Shown: positions 9,905 to 20,356 of the stretch, one piece after another
Layout: every line of letters starts with the position of its first letter
How positions within the stretch are numbered: position 1 is the stretch's first letter
Assembly: GCA_902526075.1 (NCBI GenBank)
Contig: CABZJM010000002.1
Coordinates: forward strand, 1 to 64,000
Source of the DNA: an uncultured Bacteroidota bacterium
GTDB taxonomy: Bacteria > Bacteroidota > Bacteroidia > Flavobacteriales > Flavobacteriaceae
Reading direction: 5' to 3'
Length of the DNA: 64,000 bases
Notes under the pieces: generated by a model
The model's database searches: none
What the model saw: the letters and a program-made list of their open reading frames with translations, nothing else
What the model was told of the DNA's origin: nothing
Position numbers and translations under genes: made by a program

Positions 9905-10621
9905 TTATTTCAAGTCGCTAATATTTTCAATTAAAGGTAAACGAGCAGCAATAAAACCTTCACCATAATCAACATTAGTTAATCGTCCTAGATCTCTAGC
10001 CCTGTATTCGATACTATCAATAAAGTTTTTAGTGGAAATAGGTGTGCTATGCACAGTTTCATTTCCATCATAAAATTGAGACTTAAATGCCTTGACGGCT
10101 TTAATCTTTGTTTGAAAGTGATTACTAATATCAACAACAAAATCAGGTTTCAAACTTTTCCATTGTATATAATGATAAATATTATTGGGCCTCCAAGGCT
10201 CCTGATCAATACCATCTTCAATAGTCTCAACCTTTTTGAGCCCACTTAAAAAACATGAATCGACAACCAATTTAGCACCTCTTGGGTGGTCAATGTGTCT
10301 GTCATCAGGTGCATTACACAAAATTAAATCTGGCCTGTATTTTCTGATCTTTTTGATTAGTTTTAACTGATGAGCGTCATCATTTTTAAAAAAACCATCT
10401 TTAAATTCTAAATTATCACGAAAAGCAACATTCAAGATTTTAGCCGCATCATTTGCTTCTTTTTCTCTAATTTCAGCGCTACCCCGAGTACCCAGCTCGC
10501 CCCTGGTCAAATCCAATATACCTACCTTTTTACCTTTTGAGATTTCTTTTGCAATTGTTCCTGAACAACCCAATTCAACATCATCTGGATGTGAACCAAT
10601 AGCTAAAATATCAACTTTCAT
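9905..10621 (-). CDS. bshB1: Bacillithiol biosynthesis deacetylase BshB1 (ORF extends to 10693; ATG at 10621 preferred)
   Basis: MKVDILAIGSHPDDVELGCSGTIAKEISKGKKVGILDLTRGELGTRGSAEIREKEA. Confidence 0.92.
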   Translation of the reverse strand: MKVDILAIGSHPDDVELGCSGTIAKEISKGKKVGILDLTRGELGTRGSAEIREKEANDAAKILNVAFRDNLEFKDGFFKNDDAHQLKLIKKIRKYRPDLILCNAPDDRHIDHPRGAKLVVDSCFLSGLKKVETIEDGIDQEPWRPNNIYHYIQWKSLKPDFVVDISNHFQTKIKAVKAFKSQFYDGNETVHSTPISTKNFIDSIEYRARDLGRLTNVDYGEGFIAARLPLIENISDLK

Positions 10622-10628
10622 AATACTT

Positions 10629-11786
10629 TTATTTACAATTGTTAAATGCTTGTTCAATGTCATACTGAATGTCAGGCACATCTTCGATACCAACAGAAAA
10701 CCTGATTAAATTATCAGTAATACCTTGAGCAATTCTATCTTCCGGAGTTAACAAATAATGGGAAGTCTCGGTAGGGGACAACATTGTACTTTCAACTCCA
10801 GCAAAACTCATTGACGGATTAATCATTTTCAATGATTTTAAGAAGGCTTTTGGATCAATTTTTTTATTTAATTCAAATGAAATTACGGCTCCAAAGCCAT
10901 TCATCTGTTTTTTTGCAATATCATGGTTTACATGTTCTTCTAAGCCAGGATAAAAAACCTTGTCAATGTTACTGCACCCTGTTAGATATTTTGAAAGCTC
11001 AACAGCATTCTTTTGCTGAGCAAAAAATCTTACAGACAATGTCTTCATACTTCTCTCCAGAAGCCATGCCGTATAATCACTTAGACTGCCGCCAATATTT
11101 TTTGAGAGATTCCAAATTATTTCTCTGTGCTCACTTGTTGATGCAACAGCACCAGCACATATATCACTGTGACCACCAAAGTATTTGGTTGCACTGTGTA
11201 ATATAATATCGATTCCAAGCTTGTGTGGCTTTTGAAGTAAAGGAGTTGCAAAAGTATTATCAATAAAAGAAATTAGTCCATTGCTCTTTGATAAATTAGC
11301 TATCTCTTTAATATCAACAAGTTTGAGTAAAGGATTTGATGGTGTTTCAATGTAAATAGCCTTGGTATTTGGCATTATTTCTTTTTCAAAAGATTTTACA
11401 TCTAACCCATCTGTAAATGAATATTGTATGCCATATCTTTTAAATTGAGCCTCGACGAGATTTCTAGTACCTCCATAAATATCATTTTGAATTACAATAT
11501 GATCTCCAGAACCTAGAAAGGCTAGTAATGAAGTACTAATCGCAGCCATTCCAGAGCCTAGAATAATAGCATCCTCTGTTTCTTCTAGGGCAGCTATTTT
11601 TTTTGCTAGAAATTCCTGATTTGGAGTTGAGCTATATCTCGGATATCTGTCAATTTCTTTATCAATATATTCGTATGATGTTGCAGGATAGATTGGAGAG
11701 ACTGAACCTCCATACTGTTCATCTTTGACTTGACCCACGTGGGTACATATGGTATTTACACCCTTGAATATATTTTCATCAGACAT
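10629..11786 (-). CDS. Trans-sulfuration PLP enzyme (cystathionine gamma-synthase/lyase-like)
   Basis: AIYIETPSNPLLKLVDI, FIDNTFATPLLQKP, LHSATKYFGGHSD PLP-lysine motif. Confidence 0.9.
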   Translation of the reverse strand: MSDENIFKGVNTICTHVGQVKDEQYGGSVSPIYPATSYEYIDKEIDRYPRYSSTPNQEFLAKKIAALEETEDAIILGSGMAAISTSLLAFLGSGDHIVIQNDIYGGTRNLVEAQFKRYGIQYSFTDGLDVKSFEKEIMPNTKAIYIETPSNPLLKLVDIKEIANLSKSNGLISFIDNTFATPLLQKPHKLGIDIILHSATKYFGGHSDICAGAVASTSEHREIIWNLSKNIGGSLSDYTAWLLERSMKTLSVRFFAQQKNAVELSKYLTGCSNIDKVFYPGLEEHVNHDIAKKQMNGFGAVISFELNKKIDPKAFLKSLKMINPSMSFAGVESTMLSPTETSHYLLTPEDRIAQGITDNLIRFSVGIEDVPDIQYDIEQAFNNCK

Positions 11787-11796
11787 AGCGTCTAAT

Positions 11797-14700
11797 TTAG
11801 CGATTATTTTTTAGATATTTTTTATACTTGGGATATGCTAATAATGAAAGAATTAAAATAATCGCAAGCGTTATACTGATAAATACTAAACTGATTTCTT
11901 GATCATCTTTAGCGTAAGAATGTAATCCTGCTAGATAAAAATTAACGCCAAAATAAGTCATTATGATAGAACCGAAAGAAAGTATTGAAGCCACTGTAAA
12001 AGTAAAATTACTTTTTAACCCAGGAATTAATCTCATGTGAATCACAAATGCATAGACCATAATACTTATTAAAGCCCATGTTTCTTTTGGATCCCAGCCC
12101 CAATATCTACCCCAGCTTTCATTTGCCCACATTCCACCCAAAAAGTTTCCGATAGTAAGCATTACCAATCCAATTGTCATTGACATTTCATTAATTAAAA
12201 CTAGCTCTTTAACATTAATATTAAGCAACTCTCTGTTTTTTTTATTTACCAAAATCATCAAAATCAAAGAAACTATCCCTAGAATCATACTGATTGTAAA
12301 CGGACCATAGCTTCCGACAATAACAGCAACATGAATCATTAGCCAATAACTATCCAGAACAGGAACTAAATTGGCTATAGCTGGATCCATCCAGCTCCAA
12401 TGAGCAATCATTAAGATCATTGATGTAACAAATGTTGTTGAGGCTAATGTTAACTCGCTTTTTTTACCAAAATAAATCCCAAATAACATTGTAGCCCATG
12501 CCACATAAATCATTGATTCATACCCGTCACTCCACGGTGCATGACCAGAAATATACCATCTTGAAATTAATCCTAGAGCATGTATTGTAAAAAGCGCGTA
12601 AACAGCATATTTAGAAATTGCGATAATACTGTTAACAAATTTATTTCTGTTAAAGATCTGGAAGATTAGTGCAATGAACAAAATAGTACTAGCGTACAAA
12701 TACCAACTAAATAAACTTTTAAAAATATCATATTTGTTGTATAGAATTTCAGCATCTACTTTATTTGTAGTTAACATAACCTCAGAACCGTATCTCTTCT
12801 GGGTATTAGTAATTGCAACCAAAATTTCATCAGCATTAGAGAAGTCACCTGACTTTTTACCTTCATTTAGGAAATATAAGTATGTTTTGAAACCTGTATT
12901 AATAAAATTAGAGTACAGTGAATCCGTTAGCATTACGCTAAATCTATTTTCACTTGGTGATATCCATTTATTGTTTTCATCATCTGGAACAGGAAAAATC
13001 TTCAAAGTAGTACCCTGAACTGCATTGTATAATAGGTTTACACGCTGATCAGTCTCTCTGAATTCTTTTTGAAAAGCATTAGGAACAGCCGCTCGATAAG
13101 CCTCTTCTAGAAATGGACCTAACTTATACTCTCCCCTTTCAGTGAAAAAATCTACCAATGAGGCATGTTTTAAGTCTTTGTTAACACCAATTATACTTCT
13201 TATAGAGTCCGCTTTTTTACTTTTTAAAAATATTAAAGGAACACTGTACCATAACAATGGGCTTTCCTGCATTGATAAATAAACCTGATTGGAATCAAAA
13301 TCTTTATAATGATCTTTCTTGCTTAATTTTCTTAATAGCTCAGATGAATATGTATTTACCGGCATCATTCTTCCACCAATATCTTGTATTACTAATCTAC
13401 CGAATTTTCCCGCTTGTTCCTTTGAAGCAATATTTACATCTAGAATAGAATCAATTTTTTCAATATCAGATGCTGATGAGCTATGAACTCCAAATCCTTG
13501 AGCATTAATTGTTAATGAAATTAAAATTAGCAGCGAGGTTACAAGCTTTGTTTTATTATTCCTGGCAATATCAAGTTGCCTCTTAAGTGAATCAAATCTT
13601 GTAAATCTGGCAAAAAGGATAACAACTAAACCAAAGTACAATAAAATGTAACCAATGTATGTAAATAATGTGCCCCAAAAATCATGATTTACAGATAAAA
13701 TTGTCCCTTGTTCGTCAGGGTCAAATGAAGCCTGAAAAAATCTGTATCCTTCATAATTAAGAATGCTATTCATGTAAATTCGATAATCAAATGTCTCATC
13801 ATCAACAACCGTAACCTCACTAGCGAAAGAAGAATAGCTGCTGTCTGTTCCTGGATATTTTTCAGCTATAAAATCATTCAACTTTATACTAAAAGGTAAA
13901 TCATATACTTTTGATCCATATCTGATTGTAAAGTCTTGATTTCCCACAGAAAAAGTCTTAAATGCATTGTTAGTACCTTTACCACCTATCACTCTAACCG
14001 TTTTAGATTCTTCTGGTGTGGAAATCAGAAGCTCTAGACCGTCTTGGTCTGACTTTAAAAGTTCAGACTTTTTAACAATGTCGAAAACTCCTTTAATGGC
14101 AGGTTTTGGGAAAACAAGCTGTTGCCCATTAATAATGTATCTTGCCCTAAGATTTAATAATTCGTCAGAATTTTTTGGAAGAAAACCCTGCGTCATAGAA
14201 GCCATAACAATGTATTCACCCTCATATGGGGAATTAATAAATAAATCGTAATTCTCATCAAAAGTAATATTTACAGCACCTTCAATGTAATTGTTTAGTG
14301 TGTAAAGGGTCCCATGAATATTTTCTGTGGATCCATCTTTAAGGAAATGGTTGTGAGGCATACCCCCTGCCGATTCAACAATTTTTAAATAGTAATCTCC
14401 ATTTTCATCGAAAACCACATCTTCCTCAGCACCATTTATAAATTCAGTTAATTTGATTGAGATTGGCATATTTGCATATTGAGCATTGAAGCTAAATTTG
14501 TTTTCCAATCTTGGTGAAAAGTCAACAGGTCTTTCTGTATACCACCTCTGGGGTAATCCGTCTATCTCATAATCGCCGTCAATGTAAACAGTTAAATAAG
14601 TTTCTTCAGACAAAAATGAGCTTTCTGTGGCTCCTTCGCGGATACTCATGACTCCCTCATAACTAATGTATCTGGTTACAAAAGCACCAAGTAAAATAAA

Positions 14701-14967
14701 AATCCATGATAAATGAAGTAATAAAACCGGCCATTTCCTTATGCTTAATAGATTATATTTAAATATGTTTCCTATAAAATTTATCACGAAAAGAAGCATA
14801 ATAGCTTCAAACCACCATGCATTATAGATTAAATTTCTAGTTAGTGGAGTTGGTGATGTTTCTTGACCAGCATCCAAAAATGTTCCAATTGCCATAGCAA
14901 CAGCAAACACAACAAATAATACCCCAGTGAGCCTGTTGGAAAATAATATTTTTTTAAGTGTATTCAT
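11797..14967 (-). CDS. ccsA: Cytochrome c biogenesis protein, fused ResB-like/CcsA (System II)
   Basis: C-terminal WANESWGRYWGWDPKETWALISIMVYA haem-handling WWD motif; N-terminal ResB-like TM region. Confidence 0.9.
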   Translation of the reverse strand: MNTLKKILFSNRLTGVLFVVFAVAMAIGTFLDAGQETSPTPLTRNLIYNAWWFEAIMLLFVINFIGNIFKYNLLSIRKWPVLLLHLSWIFILLGAFVTRYISYEGVMSIREGATESSFLSEETYLTVYIDGDYEIDGLPQRWYTERPVDFSPRLENKFSFNAQYANMPISIKLTEFINGAEEDVVFDENGDYYLKIVESAGGMPHNHFLKDGSTENIHGTLYTLNNYIEGAVNITFDENYDLFINSPYEGEYIVMASMTQGFLPKNSDELLNLRARYIINGQQLVFPKPAIKGVFDIVKKSELLKSDQDGLELLISTPEESKTVRVIGGKGTNNAFKTFSVGNQDFTIRYGSKVYDLPFSIKLNDFIAEKYPGTDSSYSSFASEVTVVDDETFDYRIYMNSILNYEGYRFFQASFDPDEQGTILSVNHDFWGTLFTYIGYILLYFGLVVILFARFTRFDSLKRQLDIARNNKTKLVTSLLILISLTINAQGFGVHSSSASDIEKIDSILDVNIASKEQAGKFGRLVIQDIGGRMMPVNTYSSELLRKLSKKDHYKDFDSNQVYLSMQESPLLWYSVPLIFLKSKKADSIRSIIGVNKDLKHASLVDFFTERGEYKLGPFLEEAYRAAVPNAFQKEFRETDQRVNLLYNAVQGTTLKIFPVPDDENNKWISPSENRFSVMLTDSLYSNFINTGFKTYLYFLNEGKKSGDFSNADEILVAITNTQKRYGSEVMLTTNKVDAEILYNKYDIFKSLFSWYLYASTILFIALIFQIFNRNKFVNSIIAISKYAVYALFTIHALGLISRWYISGHAPWSDGYESMIYVAWATMLFGIYFGKKSELTLASTTFVTSMILMIAHWSWMDPAIANLVPVLDSYWLMIHVAVIVGSYGPFTISMILGIVSLILMILVNKKNRELLNINVKELVLINEMSMTIGLVMLTIGNFLGGMWANESWGRYWGWDPKETWALISIMVYAFVIHMRLIPGLKSNFTFTVASILSFGSIIMTYFGVNFYLAGLHSYAKDDQEISLVFISITLAIILILSLLAYPKYKKYLKNNR

Positions 14968-15063
14968 TAAGATTTTTATGGGCTACAAATTTAATACCAT
15001 TTTGACTTTTTTTATACCTAATTATATTATTTATTTTGTAAATTTTAACTAATCATTTATTTC

Positions 15064-15810
15064 ATGATAAAAGTTACAGTATTGGGGTCAGGAAATGTTG
15101 GATTTCATTTGATTAATTTATTTGACAACTCAAAAAAAATTAAACTGCATGAGTGGTATTCACGTTCATTAAAATTTGACTCTAGGGTTAAAATTGTTAA
15201 TGAGATTTCGGGGTTAACTGAATCTGATGTTTATATCATTTGTGTTAATGATGATTCTATTGCTGAAGTAAGTGATAAAATTCCAATTGAGGGAAAATTA
15301 GTTGTTCATACGTCTGGAAGCACGCCATACAATGTTTTGAATAAAAACAACAGAAGAGGTGTTTTTTATCCTCTTCAAACCTTTTCTAAATCACAAGAGT
15401 TAAATTATTCTGAAATTCCAATGTGTATTGAAGCAGAAAATGTAGATGATCTTAACAGCTTAAAAGACATATCAAAAATTTTAGGTTGCAATTATTATGA
15501 AATAAACTTTGAAGAAAGAAAAACTTTGCATCTGGCTGCTATTATTTCTAACAACTTCACAAACTTTTTATTTAATCTTTCCAAAGAATTGACGGATTCA
15601 AAGAATTTAGATTTTAATATTTTAAAACCTTTAATTAGGGAAACGGTTAATAAAATTCATAAATTAGACCCCATCAATGCACAAACAGGTCCAGCAAGGA
15701 GAAATGATAAAAATATCATGAAAATGCATCTGGAAATGTTAGATGATAAAAATACAATATCTCTATACAAAACTATTAGTGATATGATTAACGACAAGTA
15801 TGGAAATTAA
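15064..15810 (+). CDS. Rossmann-like / DUF2520-containing NAD(P)-binding protein
   Basis: VTVLGSGNVGFHLINLF; VVHTSGSTPYNVL; GPARRNDKNIMKMHLEML. Confidence 0.85.
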   Translation: MIKVTVLGSGNVGFHLINLFDNSKKIKLHEWYSRSLKFDSRVKIVNEISGLTESDVYIICVNDDSIAEVSDKIPIEGKLVVHTSGSTPYNVLNKNNRRGVFYPLQTFSKSQELNYSEIPMCIEAENVDDLNSLKDISKILGCNYYEINFEERKTLHLAAIISNNFTNFLFNLSKELTDSKNLDFNILKPLIRETVNKIHKLDPINAQTGPARRNDKNIMKMHLEMLDDKNTISLYKTISDMINDKYGN

Positions 15811-16303
15811 TTACAAAGAAAAATTAGCCGATATAAACGCATTCATTTTTGATGTAGACGGAGTCCTAACCGACGGAAGTTTAATAATAAGTGAATCTGC
15901 AGAGCTGTTAAGAACAATGAACGTGAAAGACGGATTTGCTATGAAATTTGCTGTTGATAATGGTTATAAAATTGGAATTATTTCTGGTGGAACTAATGAA
16001 TCTGTTAGAAAAAGATTAAATGGTCTTGGAATTGAAGAAATTCACTTAAAATCATATGATAAGATTGTTCCATTTAATAATTTTTTAAGTAAATATAAAC
16101 TAAACAAAGAAAATGTTTTGGTAATGGGCGATGATATTCCTGACATTCCAATTATTAAGTTGGCAGGAATTGGTTGTTGCCCTCAAGATGCTGTTCCTGA
16201 AGTCAAATCTGTTTCTAACTATGTTTCTCAAAAAAATGGAGGAAAAGGATGTGTAAGGGATGTCATTGAGCAGGTAATGAAGATTCAAAATAAATGGATT
16301 TAA
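15800..16303 (+). CDS. KdsC-like HAD phosphatase
   Basis: FIFDVDGVLTDGSLIISESAELLRTMNVKDGFAMKFAVDNGYKIGIISGG; VMGDDIPDIP. Confidence 0.9.
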   Translation: MEINYKEKLADINAFIFDVDGVLTDGSLIISESAELLRTMNVKDGFAMKFAVDNGYKIGIISGGTNESVRKRLNGLGIEEIHLKSYDKIVPFNNFLSKYKLNKENVLVMGDDIPDIPIIKLAGIGCCPQDAVPEVKSVSNYVSQKNGGKGCVRDVIEQVMKIQNKWI

Positions 16304-16395
16304 AAAATTTCAAATGGGATAAAGAATATACAATTCTTCTACTTCTCAACTTTATCTACTTTTTATTTTTCCTTTTCATAACTACAAACTATTAG
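16294..16395 (+). CDS. Candidate 33-aa single-TM microprotein MDLKNFKWDKEYTILLLLNFIYFLFFLFITTNY
   Basis: ATG overlaps the end of the kdsC-like gene, TAG ends 2 nt before the symporter ATG; one hydrophobic helix; below ORF-track cutoff. Confidence 0.5.
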   Translation: MDLKNFKWDKEYTILLLLNFIYFLFFLFITTNY

Positions 16396-16397
16396 CC

Positions 16398-18095
16398 ATG
16401 GATAATTTAGATTGGTTTGTGTTAATTTTTACTTTGCTGGTGATTGTTCTTTACGGAACCATAAAAACCAGTGGTGCAAAAACTGCTAATGATTATATAA
16501 AAGCAGGTAATGGAGCAAAATGGTGGACAATAGGTCTCTCAGTAATGGCTACACAGGCCAGTGCAATTACTTTTTTATCAACCCCTGGTCAAGCTTACAA
16601 TGATGGATTAGGCTTTGTTCAGTTTTATTTTGGTTTGCCAATCGCAGTTGTAATTGTTTGTACCATATTTATACCTATTTATCACAAATTAAAGGTGTAT
16701 ACGGCATATGAATTTTTAGAAAGTCGTTTTGATTTAAAAACAAGATCTTTAACAGCTGTTCTCTTTTTAATTCAAAGAAGTTTATCTGCAAGTATTACTA
16801 TTTTTGCACCTGCTATAATTCTATCAACAGTACTTGGTTGGGACTTAATAACAACAAATATCATTATAGGTTTACTTGTAATAATTTATACCGTTTCTGG
16901 GGGTACAAAAGCTGTTAACTTCACACAAAAATATCAAATGGGTGTGATTTTTGTAGGACTAATTATAGTGCTTTTTACGATTTTCAGCCTTCTTCCCAGT
17001 GATATTAACTTTGAAAAGGCAATTAAGATAGCCTCCGCAAACTCAAAAATGGATGTTTTAAACTTTTCATTTGATCTTGAAAACAGATATACTGTTTGGA
17101 GTGGCATTATCGGTGGAACCTTTTTAATGATGTCCTACTTCGGCACTGATCAAAGTCAAGTTCAAAGATATCTTTCCGGAAAATCTCTCAAAGAGATGCA
17201 ACTAGGGATGATTTTCAATGGAATATTTAAGATTCCCATGCAATTTTTTATTCTTTTTATCGGAGTTATGGTTTTTGTTTTTTACCAGTTTAACCCCTCT
17301 CCATTAAATTTTAACCCCCAAGGAAAAATTATAATTTCTAATTCTAATTATGAGAACGAATACAAACAACTCGAAGAAAATCTACAAAAAAACTTTGATG
17401 AAAGGACCTATGTATTAAATGATATTTTGTCAAAAGATAAGATTGAAGTAAAGGAAAAAATTGACAATTTAAACTATGAAGAAAAAATAATAAGGGATCG
17501 AGCTAAGACTTTAATCGGAAAAGCTGCCAAAGATAAAAATGAAAAAGTTGAAACAAATGACAAAGACTATGTATTTATTAATTTTGTCCTCGAAAATCTT
17601 CCAAAAGGTTTAATCGGATTCCTGTTGGCTGTTATAATAAGTGCTGCAATGTCTTCAACCTCAAGTGAAATAAATGCACTAGCTACAACAACATCAATTG
17701 ATATTCTCAAAAGGAATTTCAGCTATGTCAATGATAATAATATTGTTTTTTTTACAAAACTAATGACACTATTTTGGGGCTTGTGTGCCATAGCTATAGC
17801 GTGTGTTGCATTTCTTGCAGACAACCTGATTCAACTTGTAAATATTATTGGGTCAATATTCTACGGAAATGTATTGGGTATATTTTTAATCGCATTTTTC
17901 TTAAAAGCATTGAAGTCGAATGCGGTATTTATTGGAGCCATAATAACTCAGATAATCATAATTATCGCTTGGTTCTATGACTGGATGCCCTTCCTTTGGC
18001 TTAATGTTTTTGGTTGCGTTATGGTGATATTAATATCTTTTATAATTCATCTAACATTGAAAGGCTTTAGAGCTTCTCCGACCATTCAGCAATAG
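16398..18095 (+). CDS. Sodium:solute symporter (SSS family)
   Basis: Multi-TM; MATQASAITFLSTPGQAYNDGLGFVQFYFG; SAAMSSTSSEINALATTTSIDI. Confidence 0.9.
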   Translation: MDNLDWFVLIFTLLVIVLYGTIKTSGAKTANDYIKAGNGAKWWTIGLSVMATQASAITFLSTPGQAYNDGLGFVQFYFGLPIAVVIVCTIFIPIYHKLKVYTAYEFLESRFDLKTRSLTAVLFLIQRSLSASITIFAPAIILSTVLGWDLITTNIIIGLLVIIYTVSGGTKAVNFTQKYQMGVIFVGLIIVLFTIFSLLPSDINFEKAIKIASANSKMDVLNFSFDLENRYTVWSGIIGGTFLMMSYFGTDQSQVQRYLSGKSLKEMQLGMIFNGIFKIPMQFFILFIGVMVFVFYQFNPSPLNFNPQGKIIISNSNYENEYKQLEENLQKNFDERTYVLNDILSKDKIEVKEKIDNLNYEEKIIRDRAKTLIGKAAKDKNEKVETNDKDYVFINFVLENLPKGLIGFLLAVIISAAMSSTSSEINALATTTSIDILKRNFSYVNDNNIVFFTKLMTLFWGLCAIAIACVAFLADNLIQLVNIIGSIFYGNVLGIFLIAFFLKALKSNAVFIGAIITQIIIIIAWFYDWMPFLWLNVFGCVMVILISFIIHLTLKGFRASPTIQQ

Positions 18096-18912
18096 ACTGT
18101 CTATTCATTTTTACATAACCTTGGTTATCAGCCTTAATTGCATCATTTAATGATTTATTTGCGGCATCAATCGCCTCAGAAAATTTATTGTTAGCTGCCA
18201 TTAATAAAGATTGTTGTCTGTAATGATAGAATCTTGGATTTTCAAACATTTCTATTGCTTTATTCATCCATAATAATGCTTGAGATAAGTTAACGTTCTC
18301 CTGTCTGTAAAAAACAGCTGCAGCATAATAATCAGAGGCCTTTGGATTATCATTAAGGACATTACTAATATCCTTTTCAACCATTGATCTTGTTGGTACT
18401 TCAATTCTAACATTAACGGATGAATTTTCCCAAGAAATACTCATATTTACATCATTATTAGTTAAATCATTAAAAGAAATGGTAAATGTCTCAACGGGGT
18501 TAATTTTATTTACTTTATAAGTTGAACTAAATACTATTTTATCATCGGACCAATTCCTAGGAACTCCCCAAAGTTCAACATCAGAATATAACATTACCAT
18601 CCATTCATCTTGTGTTGGAATTGAAAAAATTGAATATGTGCCTGCCTTAATTTTATTATCATCAATTATTACGTCAGTTGTAAAACTAATTTTTGTACTA
18701 TTATCCGCACCGGTTCTCCAAATTTTATCGTAAGGAACCAAATTGCCAAAAATTTCTCTTCCTCTCATTGAAGGTCTACTGTATTTAACCTCAATCTCGG
18801 TTAAACCTACCATCTGATTAATTTCGGAGGCTGGGCTAAATCTGGGAGTATTAATTTGTGAAAAACCAAAATAACCAACAAATAATAATATAGTAAAAAT
18901 AAAAGCTCTCAT
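18067..18912 (-). CDS. DUF2911 domain-containing secreted protein with TPR-like C-terminus
   Basis: EVKYSRPSMRGREIFGNLVPYDKIWRTGADNSTKISFTTDV. Confidence 0.88.
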   Translation of the reverse strand: MRAFIFTILLFVGYFGFSQINTPRFSPASEINQMVGLTEIEVKYSRPSMRGREIFGNLVPYDKIWRTGADNSTKISFTTDVIIDDNKIKAGTYSIFSIPTQDEWMVMLYSDVELWGVPRNWSDDKIVFSSTYKVNKINPVETFTISFNDLTNNDVNMSISWENSSVNVRIEVPTRSMVEKDISNVLNDNPKASDYYAAAVFYRQENVNLSQALLWMNKAIEMFENPRFYHYRQQSLLMAANNKFSEAIDAANKSLNDAIKADNQGYVKMNRQSIAEWSEKL

Positions 18913-18966
18913 GTTATGTAAATAATTTTTATATTGGACTTAAGTTTCAAATTTAACGAATTAATT

Positions 18967-19590
18967 ATGAATAAGTATATAATTGAATTTTTAGGAACAT
19001 TTTTTCTTGTATTAATAATAGGCCTTAGCCAAAATCCCATTGCAATAGGACTAGGATTATCTGTTTTAGTTTACATGGGTGCTCATATTTCGGGAGCACA
19101 TTATAACCCTGTTGTTAGTCTTGCGATGTTAATAAATTACCAAGTCGAGTTAAAAGAGTTTTCATTCTATTTGGCAAGTCAACTTTTGGGATCTGTAGTT
19201 GCCACTTATTTCACAATTTTATTAGGGAATGATTTTGAAGTCATTTCTAATACCAATGATATTTCTAGTTTCTTTGTAGCTGAAATTTTGTTTACTTTTC
19301 TTCTTGTTTTTGTTATTCTTAATGTAGCACTAAATAAAAATTTGAAAGGGAACCAGTTTTATGGACTTGCAATTGGCTTGACCGTCACTGCTGGTGCTTT
19401 TACTGTTGGAGATATTTCAGGTGCAGTATTTAATCCAGCGGTAAGTTTTGGCCCCTCATTATTAAGTTTTATTGACCCTCAAGTTGTAGGCACTAATATT
19501 TCCTCAGACGACTTCTTTATCTACTATCTCATCTCGGGGATAATTGGTTCAGTTATTGCATCCTACCTTTATCAAAAGGTTTATAGCTAA
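18967..19590 (+). CDS. Aquaporin / MIP family channel
   Basis: ISGAHYNPVVSLA and SGAVFNPAVSFGP, two NPA-like (NPV, NPA) motifs. Confidence 0.9.
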   Translation: MNKYIIEFLGTFFLVLIIGLSQNPIAIGLGLSVLVYMGAHISGAHYNPVVSLAMLINYQVELKEFSFYLASQLLGSVVATYFTILLGNDFEVISNTNDISSFFVAEILFTFLLVFVILNVALNKNLKGNQFYGLAIGLTVTAGAFTVGDISGAVFNPAVSFGPSLLSFIDPQVVGTNISSDDFFIYYLISGIIGSVIASYLYQKVYS

Positions 19591-20210
19591 TGCATTTCAA
19601 CGAGGAGGATATTGAAAATCTTGATAAAGTTTACAGAATTAATTTGATTAATTCTTGCTCTGGATATAAATCAGCAAACTTGATAGGTTCAGTTTCAAAT
19701 GAAGGAATCAATAACTTAGCGATATTTAGTTCAATAACTCATTTGGGATCTAATCCACCCCTATTGGGTTTTTTTTTGAGACCAACAGAAATTATTCCAA
19801 GGCACACCTATCTTAATATAAAAGAAAACTCATACTACACAATAAATTCAGTTCAGTTAGAATTCGCTGATAAAGCACACCATACTTCAGCAAAATATGA
19901 CAGAGAAACTTCTGAGTTTGATATTACTAAAATTGAATCAGAAATTACAAATAATTTCCCTGCTCCATATGTAAAATCCTCATCAGTTAAGATTGGAATG
20001 AAGTTTGTAGAGGAGATTAAAATCAATTATAATAAGTCAAGATTAATTGTGGGTAAAATAGTAGAATTAAACGTTGAAGAGAATCTTATCACTAACGATG
20101 GATTTATTAATTTGAGTGGTGCTAAAATTGCAACGATAAGCGGCTGTGATGGTTATTCATTTCCAAAATCAAATTCAAGAAAAGGATATCAGAAACCTCA
20201 AAAGAGTTGA
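19590..20210 (+). CDS. Flavin reductase family (FMN-binding split barrel) protein
   Basis: [41 protein letters not shown]. Confidence 0.8.
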   Translation: MHFNEEDIENLDKVYRINLINSCSGYKSANLIGSVSNEGINNLAIFSSITHLGSNPPLLGFFLRPTEIIPRHTYLNIKENSYYTINSVQLEFADKAHHTSAKYDRETSEFDITKIESEITNNFPAPYVKSSSVKIGMKFVEEIKINYNKSRLIVGKIVELNVEENLITNDGFINLSGAKIATISGCDGYSFPKSNSRKGYQKPQKS

Positions 20211-20356
20211 AAAAAACATTTTTACCTGAAAAAACATGCCCAGTCTGTAAATTCCCCTTCAAATGGAGAAAAAAGTGGAAGAGAGACTGGGAAAATGTGA
20301 TTTATTGTAGCAAAAAATGCAGTAAAATTGGAAGAGGTAAACTTAATATTTCCTAA
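20207..20356 (+). CDS. DUF2256 zinc-ribbon protein, 49 aa (TTG start), absent from the ORF track
   Basis: [49 protein letters not shown]; CPxC...YCSxxC; start overlaps the previous stop (TTGA). Confidence 0.85.
   Translation: MKKTFLPEKTCPVCKFPFKWRKKWKRDWENVIYCSKKCSKIGRGKLNIS

Noticed and set aside
10832-11206. 124-aa plus-strand ORF
   Set aside because: Antisense to the trans-sulfuration enzyme; no coding signature
12674-13018. 114-aa plus-strand ORF
   Set aside because: Antisense to ccsA; shadow ORF
17774-17980. 68-aa ORF in alternate frame inside the symporter
   Set aside because: Out-of-frame shadow of a conserved TM region
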